A stretch of 64,000 nucleotides of DNA from Parabacteroides sp. FAFU027. Its GTDB lineage: Bacteria > Bacteroidota > Bacteroidia > Bacteroidales > UBA7332. Position numbers and translations under genes: made by a program. Shown here piece by piece: positions 16,872-25,419 of the stretch; within the stretch, counting starts at the first letter, position 1, and each line of letters starts with the position of its first letter. The stretch spans positions 186,001-250,000 of the forward strand of contig NZ_JAKZKV010000006.1 of NCBI RefSeq assembly GCF_022808675.1, given 5' to 3'. The notes beneath the pieces were generated by a model, which saw only the letters and a program-made list of their open reading frames with translations, made no database searches and had not been told where the DNA came from.

Positions 16872-17483
16872 TTAGAATTTCAAGAACTTTTCTTTGGGGG
16901 TCATACAGAATGCGCATTTTTCATCCACTTTGGCAGCATCATACGTATTACCGCAAACAGGACAAACGGCATAGCCGGCTGGTAGCTGAGCTTCTGTTTT
17001 GGCATTTAACGCGTTCAAAGCGCTTTTGTAAAACTCCAAATGTTTTTTCTCTGTATCAAAAGCCCATGTAAATGATTTTTCTGCTTTCTCAGCCTTTTCA
17101 GTCTGAGCGTCTTTCAGGAACTGAGGATACATTGTTGTCGTTTCATATGATTCACCTTCAATAGCCGCCTGAAGATTTTCGGCAGTTGATTTAACTTCAA
17201 ACTCCGGCTTAATTGCTTCCATCTTTTCACCTAATGCTTCCAATGCTTTGGTATGGTTGGCAGCATGGATAGATTCAGCCTTAGAGGCTGCTTCAAAAAG
17301 TTTGGCAACAGCATCATGTCCTTCTTCTTTTGCCTTCTGTGCAAAAGCGGCGTACTTAGCGCTGGCTGTAGTTTCACCTTTAATACCGGCTTTCAGGTTC
17401 TCAATCGTTTTTACCGGTTTGGCCTGTTTACATCCTGTCAGAGCTATCAGGCTAATCAATGCTAATACAAAAATGTTTCTCAT
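16872..17483 (-). CDS. Rubrerythrin-type di-iron protein predicted to be a lipoprotein
   Basis: A 203-residue protein with a lipoprotein signal (ALTGC, Cys18) ahead of a complete rubrerythrin. The four-helix di-iron domain shows the expected ligands: Glu37 in KGETTAS, Glu70/His73 in ESIH, a Glu in GESYE (111 or 114), and Glu145/His148 in EKKH. A C-terminal rubredoxin-like site has Cys174, Cys177, Cys190 and Cys193 (CPVCGNTY, CAFC). Rubrerythrins reduce hydrogen peroxide and are normally cytoplasmic; the lipobox would place this one outside the inner membrane. The DUF2231 membrane-protein gene lies 39 bases upstream on the same strand, so the pair is likely an operon. Confidence 0.88.
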   Translation of the reverse strand: MRNIFVLALISLIALTGCKQAKPVKTIENLKAGIKGETTASAKYAAFAQKAKEEGHDAVAKLFEAASKAESIHAANHTKALEALGEKMEAIKPEFEVKSTAENLQAAIEGESYETTTMYPQFLKDAQTEKAEKAEKSFTWAFDTEKKHLEFYKSALNALNAKTEAQLPAGYAVCPVCGNTYDAAKVDEKCAFCMTPKEKFLKF

Positions 17484-17522
17484 TGCTTCGATAATTTAGG
17501 TTTATAAATAGAAAATGATAAT

Positions 17523-17951
17523 TTAGAGTGGCATCATATAATTAAAGACTAATGTTCCTCCCAAAAAGCCGGTAATACCCACCGCAATGGTAGCCAAACC
17601 GTATAATACAATAACCATCCGTTGCATATTGATACTTGAATTTCCTTTCACTTTCATCGAGATACTTAATGCTGAAGCGATTAATAAAACAAGTAGGGTG
17701 ACAGTTGCGGCGTGTTCATGATATTCTCTGATCTCACCGGCTGATCCGGCCATTTCACCGGTGAATAATGCTCCAGTCAGCCAGGCTGCTAAAGCTCCCA
17801 GTGTACCACATACAAGAAGATAAAATGCAGTGTTTGATAAACAAACTTCTTTTTTGAAAATCAAAGATGCGATTTGAGCTAAAAACCCGATTGTAACAAG
17901 TGCGACGGGGAAATGCACCAACAATGGATGCAAATGGCTTAATGGTATCAT
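17523..17951 (-). CDS. DUF2231-family four-helix membrane protein
   Basis: 142 residues with four predicted membrane helices (about 10-30, 41-62, 82-98 and 110-135). It starts MIPLSHLHPLLVHFPVALVT, the signature of DUF2231, and carries further histidines at YHEH between helices 2 and 3. The conserved His could bind heme or a metal; that is inference. No biochemical function is established for the family as far as I know. It is the first gene of a two-gene unit with the lipoprotein rubrerythrin, which suggests a redox or oxygen-defence role, possibly as electron donor at the membrane. No convincing promoter was seen in the 600 bases upstream. Confidence 0.8.
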   Translation of the reverse strand: MIPLSHLHPLLVHFPVALVTIGFLAQIASLIFKKEVCLSNTAFYLLVCGTLGALAAWLTGALFTGEMAGSAGEIREYHEHAATVTLLVLLIASALSISMKVKGNSSINMQRMVIVLYGLATIAVGITGFLGGTLVFNYMMPL

Positions 17952-18563
17952 AGGCTAAGATTAATGAGTGAATTTCAAAGAATAAAGAGCTTCATGTAAA
18001 TTGAAGTATTGTTTGAGATATCATTTTAAACAACAACTGCTAATTGGAAATGTTTGATTCCCGTTCTGGGAAATAATAATAAAAGGATAAATCAAAGAGG
18101 TGCAATTGTTTTATATATAGTGTGTTATTCCTGGATACGCAACGCGGTATCTGCTCTTTTACGAAGACTGATCAGCTTCTCCGAAGCTCCCTGGTATATA
18201 AATATGCCAAGGATCATATTGTGCCTTTAATGTATAAATGAAGGTGAATCCGCATTTTGAGTTAAATATTATTGCTAATCTGATTGGATATCTGTTATTT
18301 TGTAAAATTATTTTCTGCTTTTATCTTCTCTGTGAACTTAAAGGTAGATGCTCTACTGTGAGTCTATGGTAGTTATTTAACGAGCAGTAAAGTATTTCCA
18401 GGAAGAATATATTTAAATATAAGCTCTGGAAGATTCAAATGCCAACAGAGGTTGCGCACACACTTAATTAAGAGATATGAAACGAGCATGAGCAAATTTC
18501 ATCAAAGAGTATGATATTATTTAGAGTTACAAATGTAGCCAAAACAAAGATAATTAATGAGAT
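17952..18563. other. 612-base intergenic region with a possible gene remnant
   Basis: No intact gene. A minus-strand stretch at about 18125-18330 reads as plausible protein if one base is removed near 18187 (see findings). Otherwise A+T-rich with nothing recognised, including no good promoter match ahead of 18564. Confidence 0.5.
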
Positions 18564-19052
18564 ATGAAAAGAAGTACAATTCTTGCCGGCACTATCATGT
18601 GTCTGGTTTTTTTTATCAGTTCTGTAAAATCGCAGGAGAGAGGTATGGTAGTCGCGCTAAAGAGTGGCATTACAAATTCATTGAAAATCAGGAATATTTC
18701 CAGGATGAACTTTTCTTCAAGTATGCTGTATATCAATACTTTTAATGGGTCAAATGTGGTATATGCCAATTCTGATATCCAGAAGATTTATTTTGAAACT
18801 GTAGCAGAAGCATCCACTCCTAAAAATGAACAAAATGAATTTGTATTATACCCAAATCCGACAAAAGGGATGATCTATTTCCGGAATCAGGGTGTTGAAT
18901 CAGCCTCGGTTTCAATCTTTAACCTGAATGGAGCTATGCTGTTCTCAGGTCGCATTTACAATTCCACGCAATCATTGGACTTAAGTTTTCTGGCACGAGG
19001 GGTTTATCTGGTGAAGATTGATAATCAACTGACTAAACTGATTAAGTTATGA
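18564..19052 (+). CDS. Small T9SS cargo protein with type A sorting domain
   Basis: 162 residues. A signal peptide (to about residue 24, VKSQ) is followed by two short copies of a module seen in the neighbours: ALKSGITNSLKIRNISRMNF and TFNGSNVVYANSDIQKIYFE, each ending in a DI/NI-x-K/R-I/M-x-F pattern. The C-terminal 75 residues are a type IX secretion sorting domain: FVLYPNPTKGMIYFRN, VSIFNLNGAMLFSG, LARGVYLVKIDNQLTKLIKL. Such domains route proteins across the outer membrane, where they are usually anchored or released. With so little between signal and sorting domain, it may be a small surface or accessory protein. It overlaps by four bases a possible upstream start of the next gene and probably heads a transcription unit with the three fasciclin genes. 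Confidence 0.8.
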   Translation: MKRSTILAGTIMCLVFFISSVKSQERGMVVALKSGITNSLKIRNISRMNFSSSMLYINTFNGSNVVYANSDIQKIYFETVAEASTPKNEQNEFVLYPNPTKGMIYFRNQGVESASVSIFNLNGAMLFSGRIYNSTQSLDLSFLARGVYLVKIDNQLTKLIKL

Positions 19053-19135
19053 TGCAGGTATTATCGTTGCAGGATTCTGTCGAATCTCAAAAAAACAGAG
19101 TGAAAGTTGATTTATACTTCTCTTATTTTAATCGA

Positions 19136-20740
19136 ATGAAAAAGACCCTCTTTCTGTTATTGCTGTTAATTACAGGCGTTTGTATAAATACCATAAAGGC
19201 ACAAGACTCGTTGTTCTTCTATAAATCAGGAAAAATAATCTACCGGACATCGGTTTATAGTGTTGACAGCCTTACCTATTTCTCTCCAAAAGATTATTCA
19301 ACATCACGCTCAAACCTCGTCTTTGAAAATATCCGTTCCAATCCGCAACTTTCGCTGTTTGCCCGAATGATCCAGATTGCGGGATATGAAAACAGACTCG
19401 ATAGTGTCACCGTCTGGGCGCCTGTGGATAATGCGTTAAGCGAAATTAGTCTGTCCGATACTGCTTTGGTGAAAAGGGTTGTGAACAATCATATTGCTAA
19501 AACGAAGATATGGAGTACATATCCGTATGGCGCGATGATGGTTACCATGCTAAATTCGAAGAGATATGTTTTCGCAACCAGTCCTGGTTATTCACTGGGT
19601 GGGTATACTATATCGACACCCAATATTTTTATTGCAAGTTCGGTTGTTCATGTACTGGACGGCTATCTGCCCTATACTAAAAATATCTGGGAATATATTA
19701 TGCAAGAACCCGGGCACGATTTGTTGAAAGCATATATCAACTCGCACAATAAAACGGTAATAAATTCATCCACCGGTGTAACCACTACAACCAACGATTT
19801 GGCCGATCTGCTTAGTTTTACGAATAATGAGTCATTAACCTACTCTGTTTTAGTCCCCTCTGATGAGGCGTGGACAGACGCATATAATAAGCTGCTTCCT
19901 TATTGTGCATCACCTGATAATCAGGGGGATGCCGCAAAACTGGCAATTATCCACAATAACTTCTTCAAGGGCAGGATGAATACGGCTTCTGATAGTATAT
20001 ATACATCGACATCCGGGTACAAACTCAATACCCCGAAAACGATGCTGGATGGCGCACAAGCTACAAATGTTTCTAATGGAAATATTATCAATGTGAGTCA
20101 TCTCAAAATGTATGATCCGGAGTACTGGAATAAAACGATTAAGGTGGAGGCCCAATCTTTAGCGTATCTTGATTCATTAAAAAGTAATTACTCATCAACA
20201 ATAACAAACTATCTTGATGGTAATTCGACTCCTTATGTTACTTACGTCCCCACAACAACGAGTGCTATTGCGGTTTTGTATGCCAGATTTCCCATTCCAA
20301 ACACCTTATCGACGAGGTATAATATTTATTGCAATTTTGTCCCGACCTCTGTTGTTGACTCATTGGATAAAAGGCCCTATAAAGTTAAGTTTTATCTGAC
20401 TTACGTAGATGCAAACGGAGCTTTAATAAATGGAACTGCACCATACAGTAAAGCCGGGTTTGATATCAATCACCAATTGACTACGACGACCTCCCAGATT
20501 GCCACATTTACGACAAGTGGAACTGCTCCTACCAAAATGTTGGTTGCAGAGAATTTTCAGTTTCCTTACAGCAATATTGTCTGTGGATTTCCTACTTCCG
20601 GGAACCCGGCATGGAATTCACCCGGAAAAGTCAATGTCTTTTTAAAAGTACAAAATGCAACTGGAACCTCATCAACGGAAAACCTTAATTATAACCGCAC
20701 TATCCGTATTGACAGTATTATCCTGGAGCCAGTCCAGTAA
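19136..20740 (+). CDS. Exported fasciclin (FAS1) domain protein
   Basis: 534 residues from the ATG at 19136, chosen because it starts a normal signal peptide (KKTLFLLLLLITGVCINTIKAQ); an in-frame ATG at 19049 would add 29 polar residues. After the signal comes a short module, DSLFFYKSGKIIYRTSVYSVDSLTYF. A FAS1 domain at about 40-170 has H1/H2-like motifs (SLFARMIQIAGYENRL, VTVWAPVDNAL, VVHVLDGYLPY). A second, weaker FAS1-like region is at about 175-310 (YSVLVPSDEAW, LAIIHNNFFKGRM). The C-terminus is beta-rich and unassigned. FAS1 domains mediate adhesion or ligand binding. First of three consecutive genes of this kind, and 27 bases before the next. Confidence 0.75.
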   Translation: MKKTLFLLLLLITGVCINTIKAQDSLFFYKSGKIIYRTSVYSVDSLTYFSPKDYSTSRSNLVFENIRSNPQLSLFARMIQIAGYENRLDSVTVWAPVDNALSEISLSDTALVKRVVNNHIAKTKIWSTYPYGAMMVTMLNSKRYVFATSPGYSLGGYTISTPNIFIASSVVHVLDGYLPYTKNIWEYIMQEPGHDLLKAYINSHNKTVINSSTGVTTTTNDLADLLSFTNNESLTYSVLVPSDEAWTDAYNKLLPYCASPDNQGDAAKLAIIHNNFFKGRMNTASDSIYTSTSGYKLNTPKTMLDGAQATNVSNGNIINVSHLKMYDPEYWNKTIKVEAQSLAYLDSLKSNYSSTITNYLDGNSTPYVTYVPTTTSAIAVLYARFPIPNTLSTRYNIYCNFVPTSVVDSLDKRPYKVKFYLTYVDANGALINGTAPYSKAGFDINHQLTTTTSQIATFTTSGTAPTKMLVAENFQFPYSNIVCGFPTSGNPAWNSPGKVNVFLKVQNATGTSSTENLNYNRTIRIDSIILEPVQ

Positions 20741-20767
20741 GATTTAAACTATACAAGTAATATTAAA

Positions 20768-22276
20768 ATGAAATCAATAATAAGAATCATACTGGTCTTC
20801 CTGCCATTTATCAGTGCTTTAGCATCTTCACAGGATACCTTATATGTTATGCGTTGGGGGCAGGTTGCCTATAAAGTAGCCGTGAAGGACCTTGATAGCA
20901 TAAGTTTTGAGAACGCCTTGCTTAATCGCAAATGCATTACAGAAAAGATAGCGAAAGATAACAACTATTCAATTTTTTACCAGGGGCTTATCGCCACAGG
21001 ATTAGTCGATTCTTTGAGGTCTGATAGGGACAAGAAGTATAGCGATAAAGAATATTTAAGCTACAAATATTCTTCATCATGGACTACTGTAGATGTTCCT
21101 GCTTATAAGCGTTATGGAAATACCTTGCTAATAGAGAACGACTCTCTATTCAGGAGTTATAGTATAAATAGTTTGTCAGAATTGAAGGACTATGCAGCCT
21201 CTGTATATAATCAGGTCTATCCGGAAGATGCCGGTATTACCGATGTGAAAAACAGGAGGAATAGCCTGAACCGGTTCATTGCCTATCATATCATCAATAA
21301 AAGGCTTTCTTTGTCAAATCTGATTGATATTTATGATACCGGTCATATGTTGAAGACCGTGGATATGACTGAGTATTATGAGACGTTGTGTCCGAATACG
21401 CTGTTAGAGGTCTCAAAAATCAGGGCGATAAACAAAACGAATCTGATAAATCGTAATCCGGATACCGGAAATACGATTCAGATTATATCCGGGTTCAATG
21501 ATTCTATTACGTATAATGGCTTTTATTATGGGATAGACAAAATATTGAGCTACAATCCAGATGTTGCCAGGATCTTATCAAATAAACGATTGCGTTTTGA
21601 TATGGCAAGTCTGTTTCCTGAGTTGACAAATAATGGCTTCAAGACACAGGCTAGTACAACTTATGCCCAGAAGAGCAAACAATATTACATTCCTGACGGA
21701 TACCTCAAGAATCTTTCTGCGTCAGTCAATACGACTGTTTGCTACCTGGCACCATTTGATGCGTTTCTGGATTATGAAGGAGATGAAATGTTTTTCAGTG
21801 CCCAATCTGGTAAAGTTTATGATTTTACCTTTGATACTCCTCCCGTTCCTGCCGGAAACTACGAAATCCGGATAGGGTATCTGACTAATGGAAAAAGAGG
21901 AGTTGCTCAGATATTTGTCGATAGTATTCCTAACGGAGCCCCTGTTGACTTTGACTTATCAGCTACCAATCCGGTTATTGGCAAAGAGGTGACAGGCTCC
22001 GTTGCTGATGATCCATACGGATACCTGAATGATAAGTCTTTGCGCAATCATGGGTATATGAAAGGTCCGGCTTGTTATACAACCCCGGATAGCAGATGGC
22101 AATCAGGCCCGGCGCGTAATAATGCAAATAGTCTCCGAAGAATATTGGGGACCTATACTTTTGCTCAATCCGGGAAACATAAGATCTTAGTGCAGGGATT
22201 GTGTAACGGTGAATTTCAAATCGACTTTATTGAGTTTGTGCCAACCACTGCACTCGAAAACGAAGATATCTATTGA
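20768..22276 (+). CDS. Exported FAS1-related protein with C-terminal beta-sandwich-like domain
   Basis: 502 residues with a signal peptide (to about residue 21, SALASSQ). The opening after the signal, DTLYVMRWGQVAYKVAVKDLDSISFEN, repeats the module found in the two genes upstream. Residues 50-275 look like a degenerate FAS1 region (NRFIAYHIINKRL, GFYYGIDKIL). The last 170 residues (VYDFTFDTPPVPAGNYEIRIGY through KHKILVQGLCNGEFQIDFIEFVP) have the alternating strand pattern of a jelly-roll ligand-binding module, perhaps carbohydrate-binding; that is inference. It lies in the middle of the fasciclin cluster, same strand, short spacing. No lipobox or T9SS sorting domain is visible, so its final location is unclear. 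Confidence 0.65.
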   Translation: MKSIIRIILVFLPFISALASSQDTLYVMRWGQVAYKVAVKDLDSISFENALLNRKCITEKIAKDNNYSIFYQGLIATGLVDSLRSDRDKKYSDKEYLSYKYSSSWTTVDVPAYKRYGNTLLIENDSLFRSYSINSLSELKDYAASVYNQVYPEDAGITDVKNRRNSLNRFIAYHIINKRLSLSNLIDIYDTGHMLKTVDMTEYYETLCPNTLLEVSKIRAINKTNLINRNPDTGNTIQIISGFNDSITYNGFYYGIDKILSYNPDVARILSNKRLRFDMASLFPELTNNGFKTQASTTYAQKSKQYYIPDGYLKNLSASVNTTVCYLAPFDAFLDYEGDEMFFSAQSGKVYDFTFDTPPVPAGNYEIRIGYLTNGKRGVAQIFVDSIPNGAPVDFDLSATNPVIGKEVTGSVADDPYGYLNDKSLRNHGYMKGPACYTTPDSRWQSGPARNNANSLRRILGTYTFAQSGKHKILVQGLCNGEFQIDFIEFVPTTALENEDIY

Positions 22277-22326
22277 TTACTATGCCAACGGGACACCCGG
22301 ATTATCTCCATTTAAACTAACAGAAA

Positions 22327-24903
22327 ATGAAACAAATCAATTTTCCTGCAATTATAAAATCATTAGAAGAAGTGATTCTGCATAGAATTAGTGTAATGCG
22401 ACTTCTGATCTTATTTACGGTATTTTCTTCAAGTGTTTTTTCTCAAACAACCCTGAAAAGCACATACGACTATTTGCAATCAGATGGTCATTTCAATACT
22501 TACTTAAACTTAATAGATGATCTGAACTATAAGGATATTTTATCTCAGGCTGGATCAGATAAAACTCTGTTTGTATCCGATGATGCCGCGTTTGCAGAAT
22601 TCTTTAAGAATAATGCATGGCATGTTTCGGGTTACAGCCAACTCTCCAATGCTCAGAAAAAACTTTTATTGAATTACTCAATCATCAATAATGCTTATCC
22701 TTTGTCAAGTCTTGGGGATAATTATTGGAACGGAATGTTAAATCCTGGTGTGGGATTTCGAAAGAACACCATGTTAAGTGTATTGGACAGTGTCCCATTT
22801 CTTTCAGGGGACCAGCTACCCGCTAACTCATATTGGAATTATTATCGTATAAAAGGCATTCATTTGGTTTGTGATAATACGATTTCTCCTCTTGTGTTTT
22901 TTACCCAACAAAATATAGACCAGCATTCGTTCACAAATGAAGATCTGGATATCATGTGTGGGATTAAGTCGCGTCAATATAATGATGTCCATGTGTTTAA
23001 TATCAAAGTTGACCAAAAAGATATTCCTTGCAGTAACGGATATATCAATGTCTTACATTCCGTACTTGTACCTCAAAAAAATATGGCCCAGTTTCTGTTT
23101 GATAATAAAGATGGAGATCCCAGTCAAAGCACGAAAATATTTTCCGAATTAATGGCGCGTTTTTCTGCACCTTATTATGATGGCTCATTTACTGGCATCT
23201 ACAAACAGTTATATCCCGAATCTAGTGATTCTATTTTTGTGAAAAAGTACTTTGCTTACTATGGAGGAAAAACAGTGATTCCGAATTACCAAATAGTAAA
23301 TAACTTATTGGAATTTGATCCCGGATGGAATCATTTCGACCTCTTAACAAGAGCATTTGAGACTGATATGGGTGCTATATTTGCTCCATCAGATCAGGCG
23401 ATGACTGATTTTCTGAATAGAGGAATCGGATATGTTCTGAAAAAAAGATTTGATAACTGGGAAAATATACCTGATGCTATTGTTCTTCCACTAATTAAAA
23501 GACATATGCGTCTTTCTTTAAATGAATCAGTTCCCGGACGATTCGGTAAGATGATTGATGCCGACAATTATAGATTACCTGTTGAAAAAAGCCAAATCAC
23601 TAAAACTTATTTGGGTTGTAACGGCGTAGTGTATGTTACGAACCAGGTTTATCCAAGTCAAGATTTCCAGTCATTATATTCGCCTGTTTTACTGGGTAGT
23701 AATACAAAAATAATGAACTGGGTGATCAAATGTAACAATCGTACAACAAAGGATGGTACTCCTTTTTCTTTTTACAAGTTGTATCTCAATGCATTAAAGA
23801 ATAAAACAAATCTGTATATCCCTGCAGATGAAAGTTTCAATCGTTATATTGATCCTATAGCTTATGGCCAGGATGTACCAGGAGTTATAAAATTCAGGTA
23901 TAATGAGCAGTCTTCTTCGGTGTATGCAACGCTATATAGATACAACAAAACAACGGATGTGGTAGGAGATTCCGTTGGTGTAATTACTGACCAGGCCTTT
24001 ATCCTGAACAGACTCTATCACATGCTTGACCAGCATATTGTATCAGGAAGTATAGATTCCGGAAACGGATATTACATCTCCAGATCGAATGATATAATCA
24101 AAGTTTCGGGAAGCGGTTCATCATTAACAGTACAGGGCGGTCGGGATCTTGAAAACAATACGAAAGCTGAAGTCTCCGATGGACAGGTCTTTAATCAGGA
24201 GAATGGAACTGCCTGTTTTCTGACCAAACCGGTTGATCCTACCTTGAAGTCGGTTTATAAAGTGTTATCGACAACTCCTCAGTTTTCAAAGTTTTTTGAG
24301 TTGCTTAAGGGTGTGCCTGATACCTGTGTTTCTCAGATTTTTACACAACAAGGAATTGATTACCGGGTAAGGTTTTTCAATGCATTTAATTACACGGTGT
24401 ACGTACCGACCAATGAAGCTATTCAGGCTGCCATTGATAATGGAACGATTACTCCCTGGAGTCAGATCTATGGATTGGTACCCGGACAAGTACAAAGTGC
24501 TGCGATCAATAAAATGCTCCGTTTCCTACGTTACCATTTTCAGGATAATGCCGTTTTCTACGGACAAAATCTGACTAAACAATTTCGCACCCAAACCATT
24601 AAACAAAATGACGCTCTGTCTTATTGGAATACAGCGAAAAACAAGTTCCTGAAAATAGGGGTGACGGGTACAGATAATACTCTTAAGCTCACAACCGAAA
24701 ATGGGAAAACGGCTAATGTTGTCACTCAGGATGGTTTGTACAATATCATTGCCAAAGATTACGTCTTCGCTCAACTTCCCTCAAAGTACAAAAACATTGA
24801 TGGAACAGGGAGTGCCACCGGAAGTAATTTCGTAACCTCGACAATTACCTCGTCATCTTCAGCAGTCATTCATCAAATTGACAATGTCTTGACCTTCGAA
24901 TAA
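22327..24903 (+). CDS. Large exported multi-FAS1-domain protein
   Basis: 858 residues if started at 22327; the ATG at 22396 (MRLLILFTVFSSSVFSQ) gives a shorter, cleaner signal peptide and is an equally good start. Several FAS1-like domains follow in series, recognisable from strand-helix patterns: DKTLFVSDDAAFAEFF with LLLNYSIINN (about 75-130), GAIFAPSDQAMTDFL with LPLIKRHMRL (about 348-400), TNLYIPADESFNRYI (about 495), and YTVYVPTNEAIQAAI with LRFLRYHFQDNAVF (about 690-740). The C-terminus is Ser/Thr-rich and ends VIHQIDNVLTFE, the usual end of a FAS1 domain. It is the last gene before a strong terminator and may act with the starch locus that follows, but nothing in the sequence proves that. 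Confidence 0.75.
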   Translation: MKQINFPAIIKSLEEVILHRISVMRLLILFTVFSSSVFSQTTLKSTYDYLQSDGHFNTYLNLIDDLNYKDILSQAGSDKTLFVSDDAAFAEFFKNNAWHVSGYSQLSNAQKKLLLNYSIINNAYPLSSLGDNYWNGMLNPGVGFRKNTMLSVLDSVPFLSGDQLPANSYWNYYRIKGIHLVCDNTISPLVFFTQQNIDQHSFTNEDLDIMCGIKSRQYNDVHVFNIKVDQKDIPCSNGYINVLHSVLVPQKNMAQFLFDNKDGDPSQSTKIFSELMARFSAPYYDGSFTGIYKQLYPESSDSIFVKKYFAYYGGKTVIPNYQIVNNLLEFDPGWNHFDLLTRAFETDMGAIFAPSDQAMTDFLNRGIGYVLKKRFDNWENIPDAIVLPLIKRHMRLSLNESVPGRFGKMIDADNYRLPVEKSQITKTYLGCNGVVYVTNQVYPSQDFQSLYSPVLLGSNTKIMNWVIKCNNRTTKDGTPFSFYKLYLNALKNKTNLYIPADESFNRYIDPIAYGQDVPGVIKFRYNEQSSSVYATLYRYNKTTDVVGDSVGVITDQAFILNRLYHMLDQHIVSGSIDSGNGYYISRSNDIIKVSGSGSSLTVQGGRDLENNTKAEVSDGQVFNQENGTACFLTKPVDPTLKSVYKVLSTTPQFSKFFELLKGVPDTCVSQIFTQQGIDYRVRFFNAFNYTVYVPTNEAIQAAIDNGTITPWSQIYGLVPGQVQSAAINKMLRFLRYHFQDNAVFYGQNLTKQFRTQTIKQNDALSYWNTAKNKFLKIGVTGTDNTLKLTTENGKTANVVTQDGLYNIIAKDYVFAQLPSKYKNIDGTGSATGSNFVTSTITSSSSAVIHQIDNVLTFE

Positions 24904-24933
24904 GATCAAATAGTTCTTCTGAGAAATCAACCT

Positions 24934-24972
24934 AAAGCGGTTTCGGTATATAAGTACCGGAGCCGCTTTTCT
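24934..24972 (+). terminator. Terminator of the fasciclin cluster
   Basis: A 15-bp stem (AAAGCGGTTTCGGTA with TACCGGAGCCGCTTT, two G-T wobbles) and a 6-base loop, followed by TTCTC. It begins 30 bases after the stop of the 858-residue gene. Confidence 0.8.
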
Positions 24973-25275
24973 CATTTATAGCCCTGAAGTTCATCTTCTC
25001 TATTCTTTACTTCATCAGGCATTTATTGGCCGGGGCTGGAAAATTCATGATATTTGAATCACATAAACAGATCACAAATCTTCAGCCGGATATTGGGTGG
25101 TGAATTTCATCCGTCTAAATCTTCATTTCGTCAGGAATACATTTTAATAAGGTGTAAATGAGTTGAAATTTGTAATGCTTAAACGAGCCCGAATTGAAGA
25201 ATAAGAATTTATGATCGTCTCGTGTAGTATAAGCCCTGAAATTGTATTGACCTTATTTTGAAAACTAAACAGCCA

Positions 25276-25359
25276 ATGAAAAACAACTTTTACACCTCAC
25301 CTGTCTTGATTCAACCCGATATTCTCGAAAGCTATAATCCGGAAGCATCTCCTTTATGA
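25276..25359 (+). CDS. Possible 27-residue peptide upstream of susC
   Basis: ATG at 25276 to TGA at 25357-25359, encoding a 27-residue peptide that starts MKNNFYTSPVLIQPD and ends YNPEASPL. It lies in the 516-base gap before susC, 60 bases upstream of the susC ATG, and about 20 bases after a near-consensus -7 box (TTATTTTG). Bacteroidota often encode very short peptides of the MKKxYxxP type; this resembles them only loosely. It may be a regulatory leader or chance. Nothing else was recognised in 24973-25419. Confidence 0.25.
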   Translation: MKNNFYTSPVLIQPDILESYNPEASPL

Positions 25360-25419
25360 TGTATGCTTTCGGCAATCTTATTTAGTTAACCTATATTATT
25401 CATCTTAATTCAATCCAAC

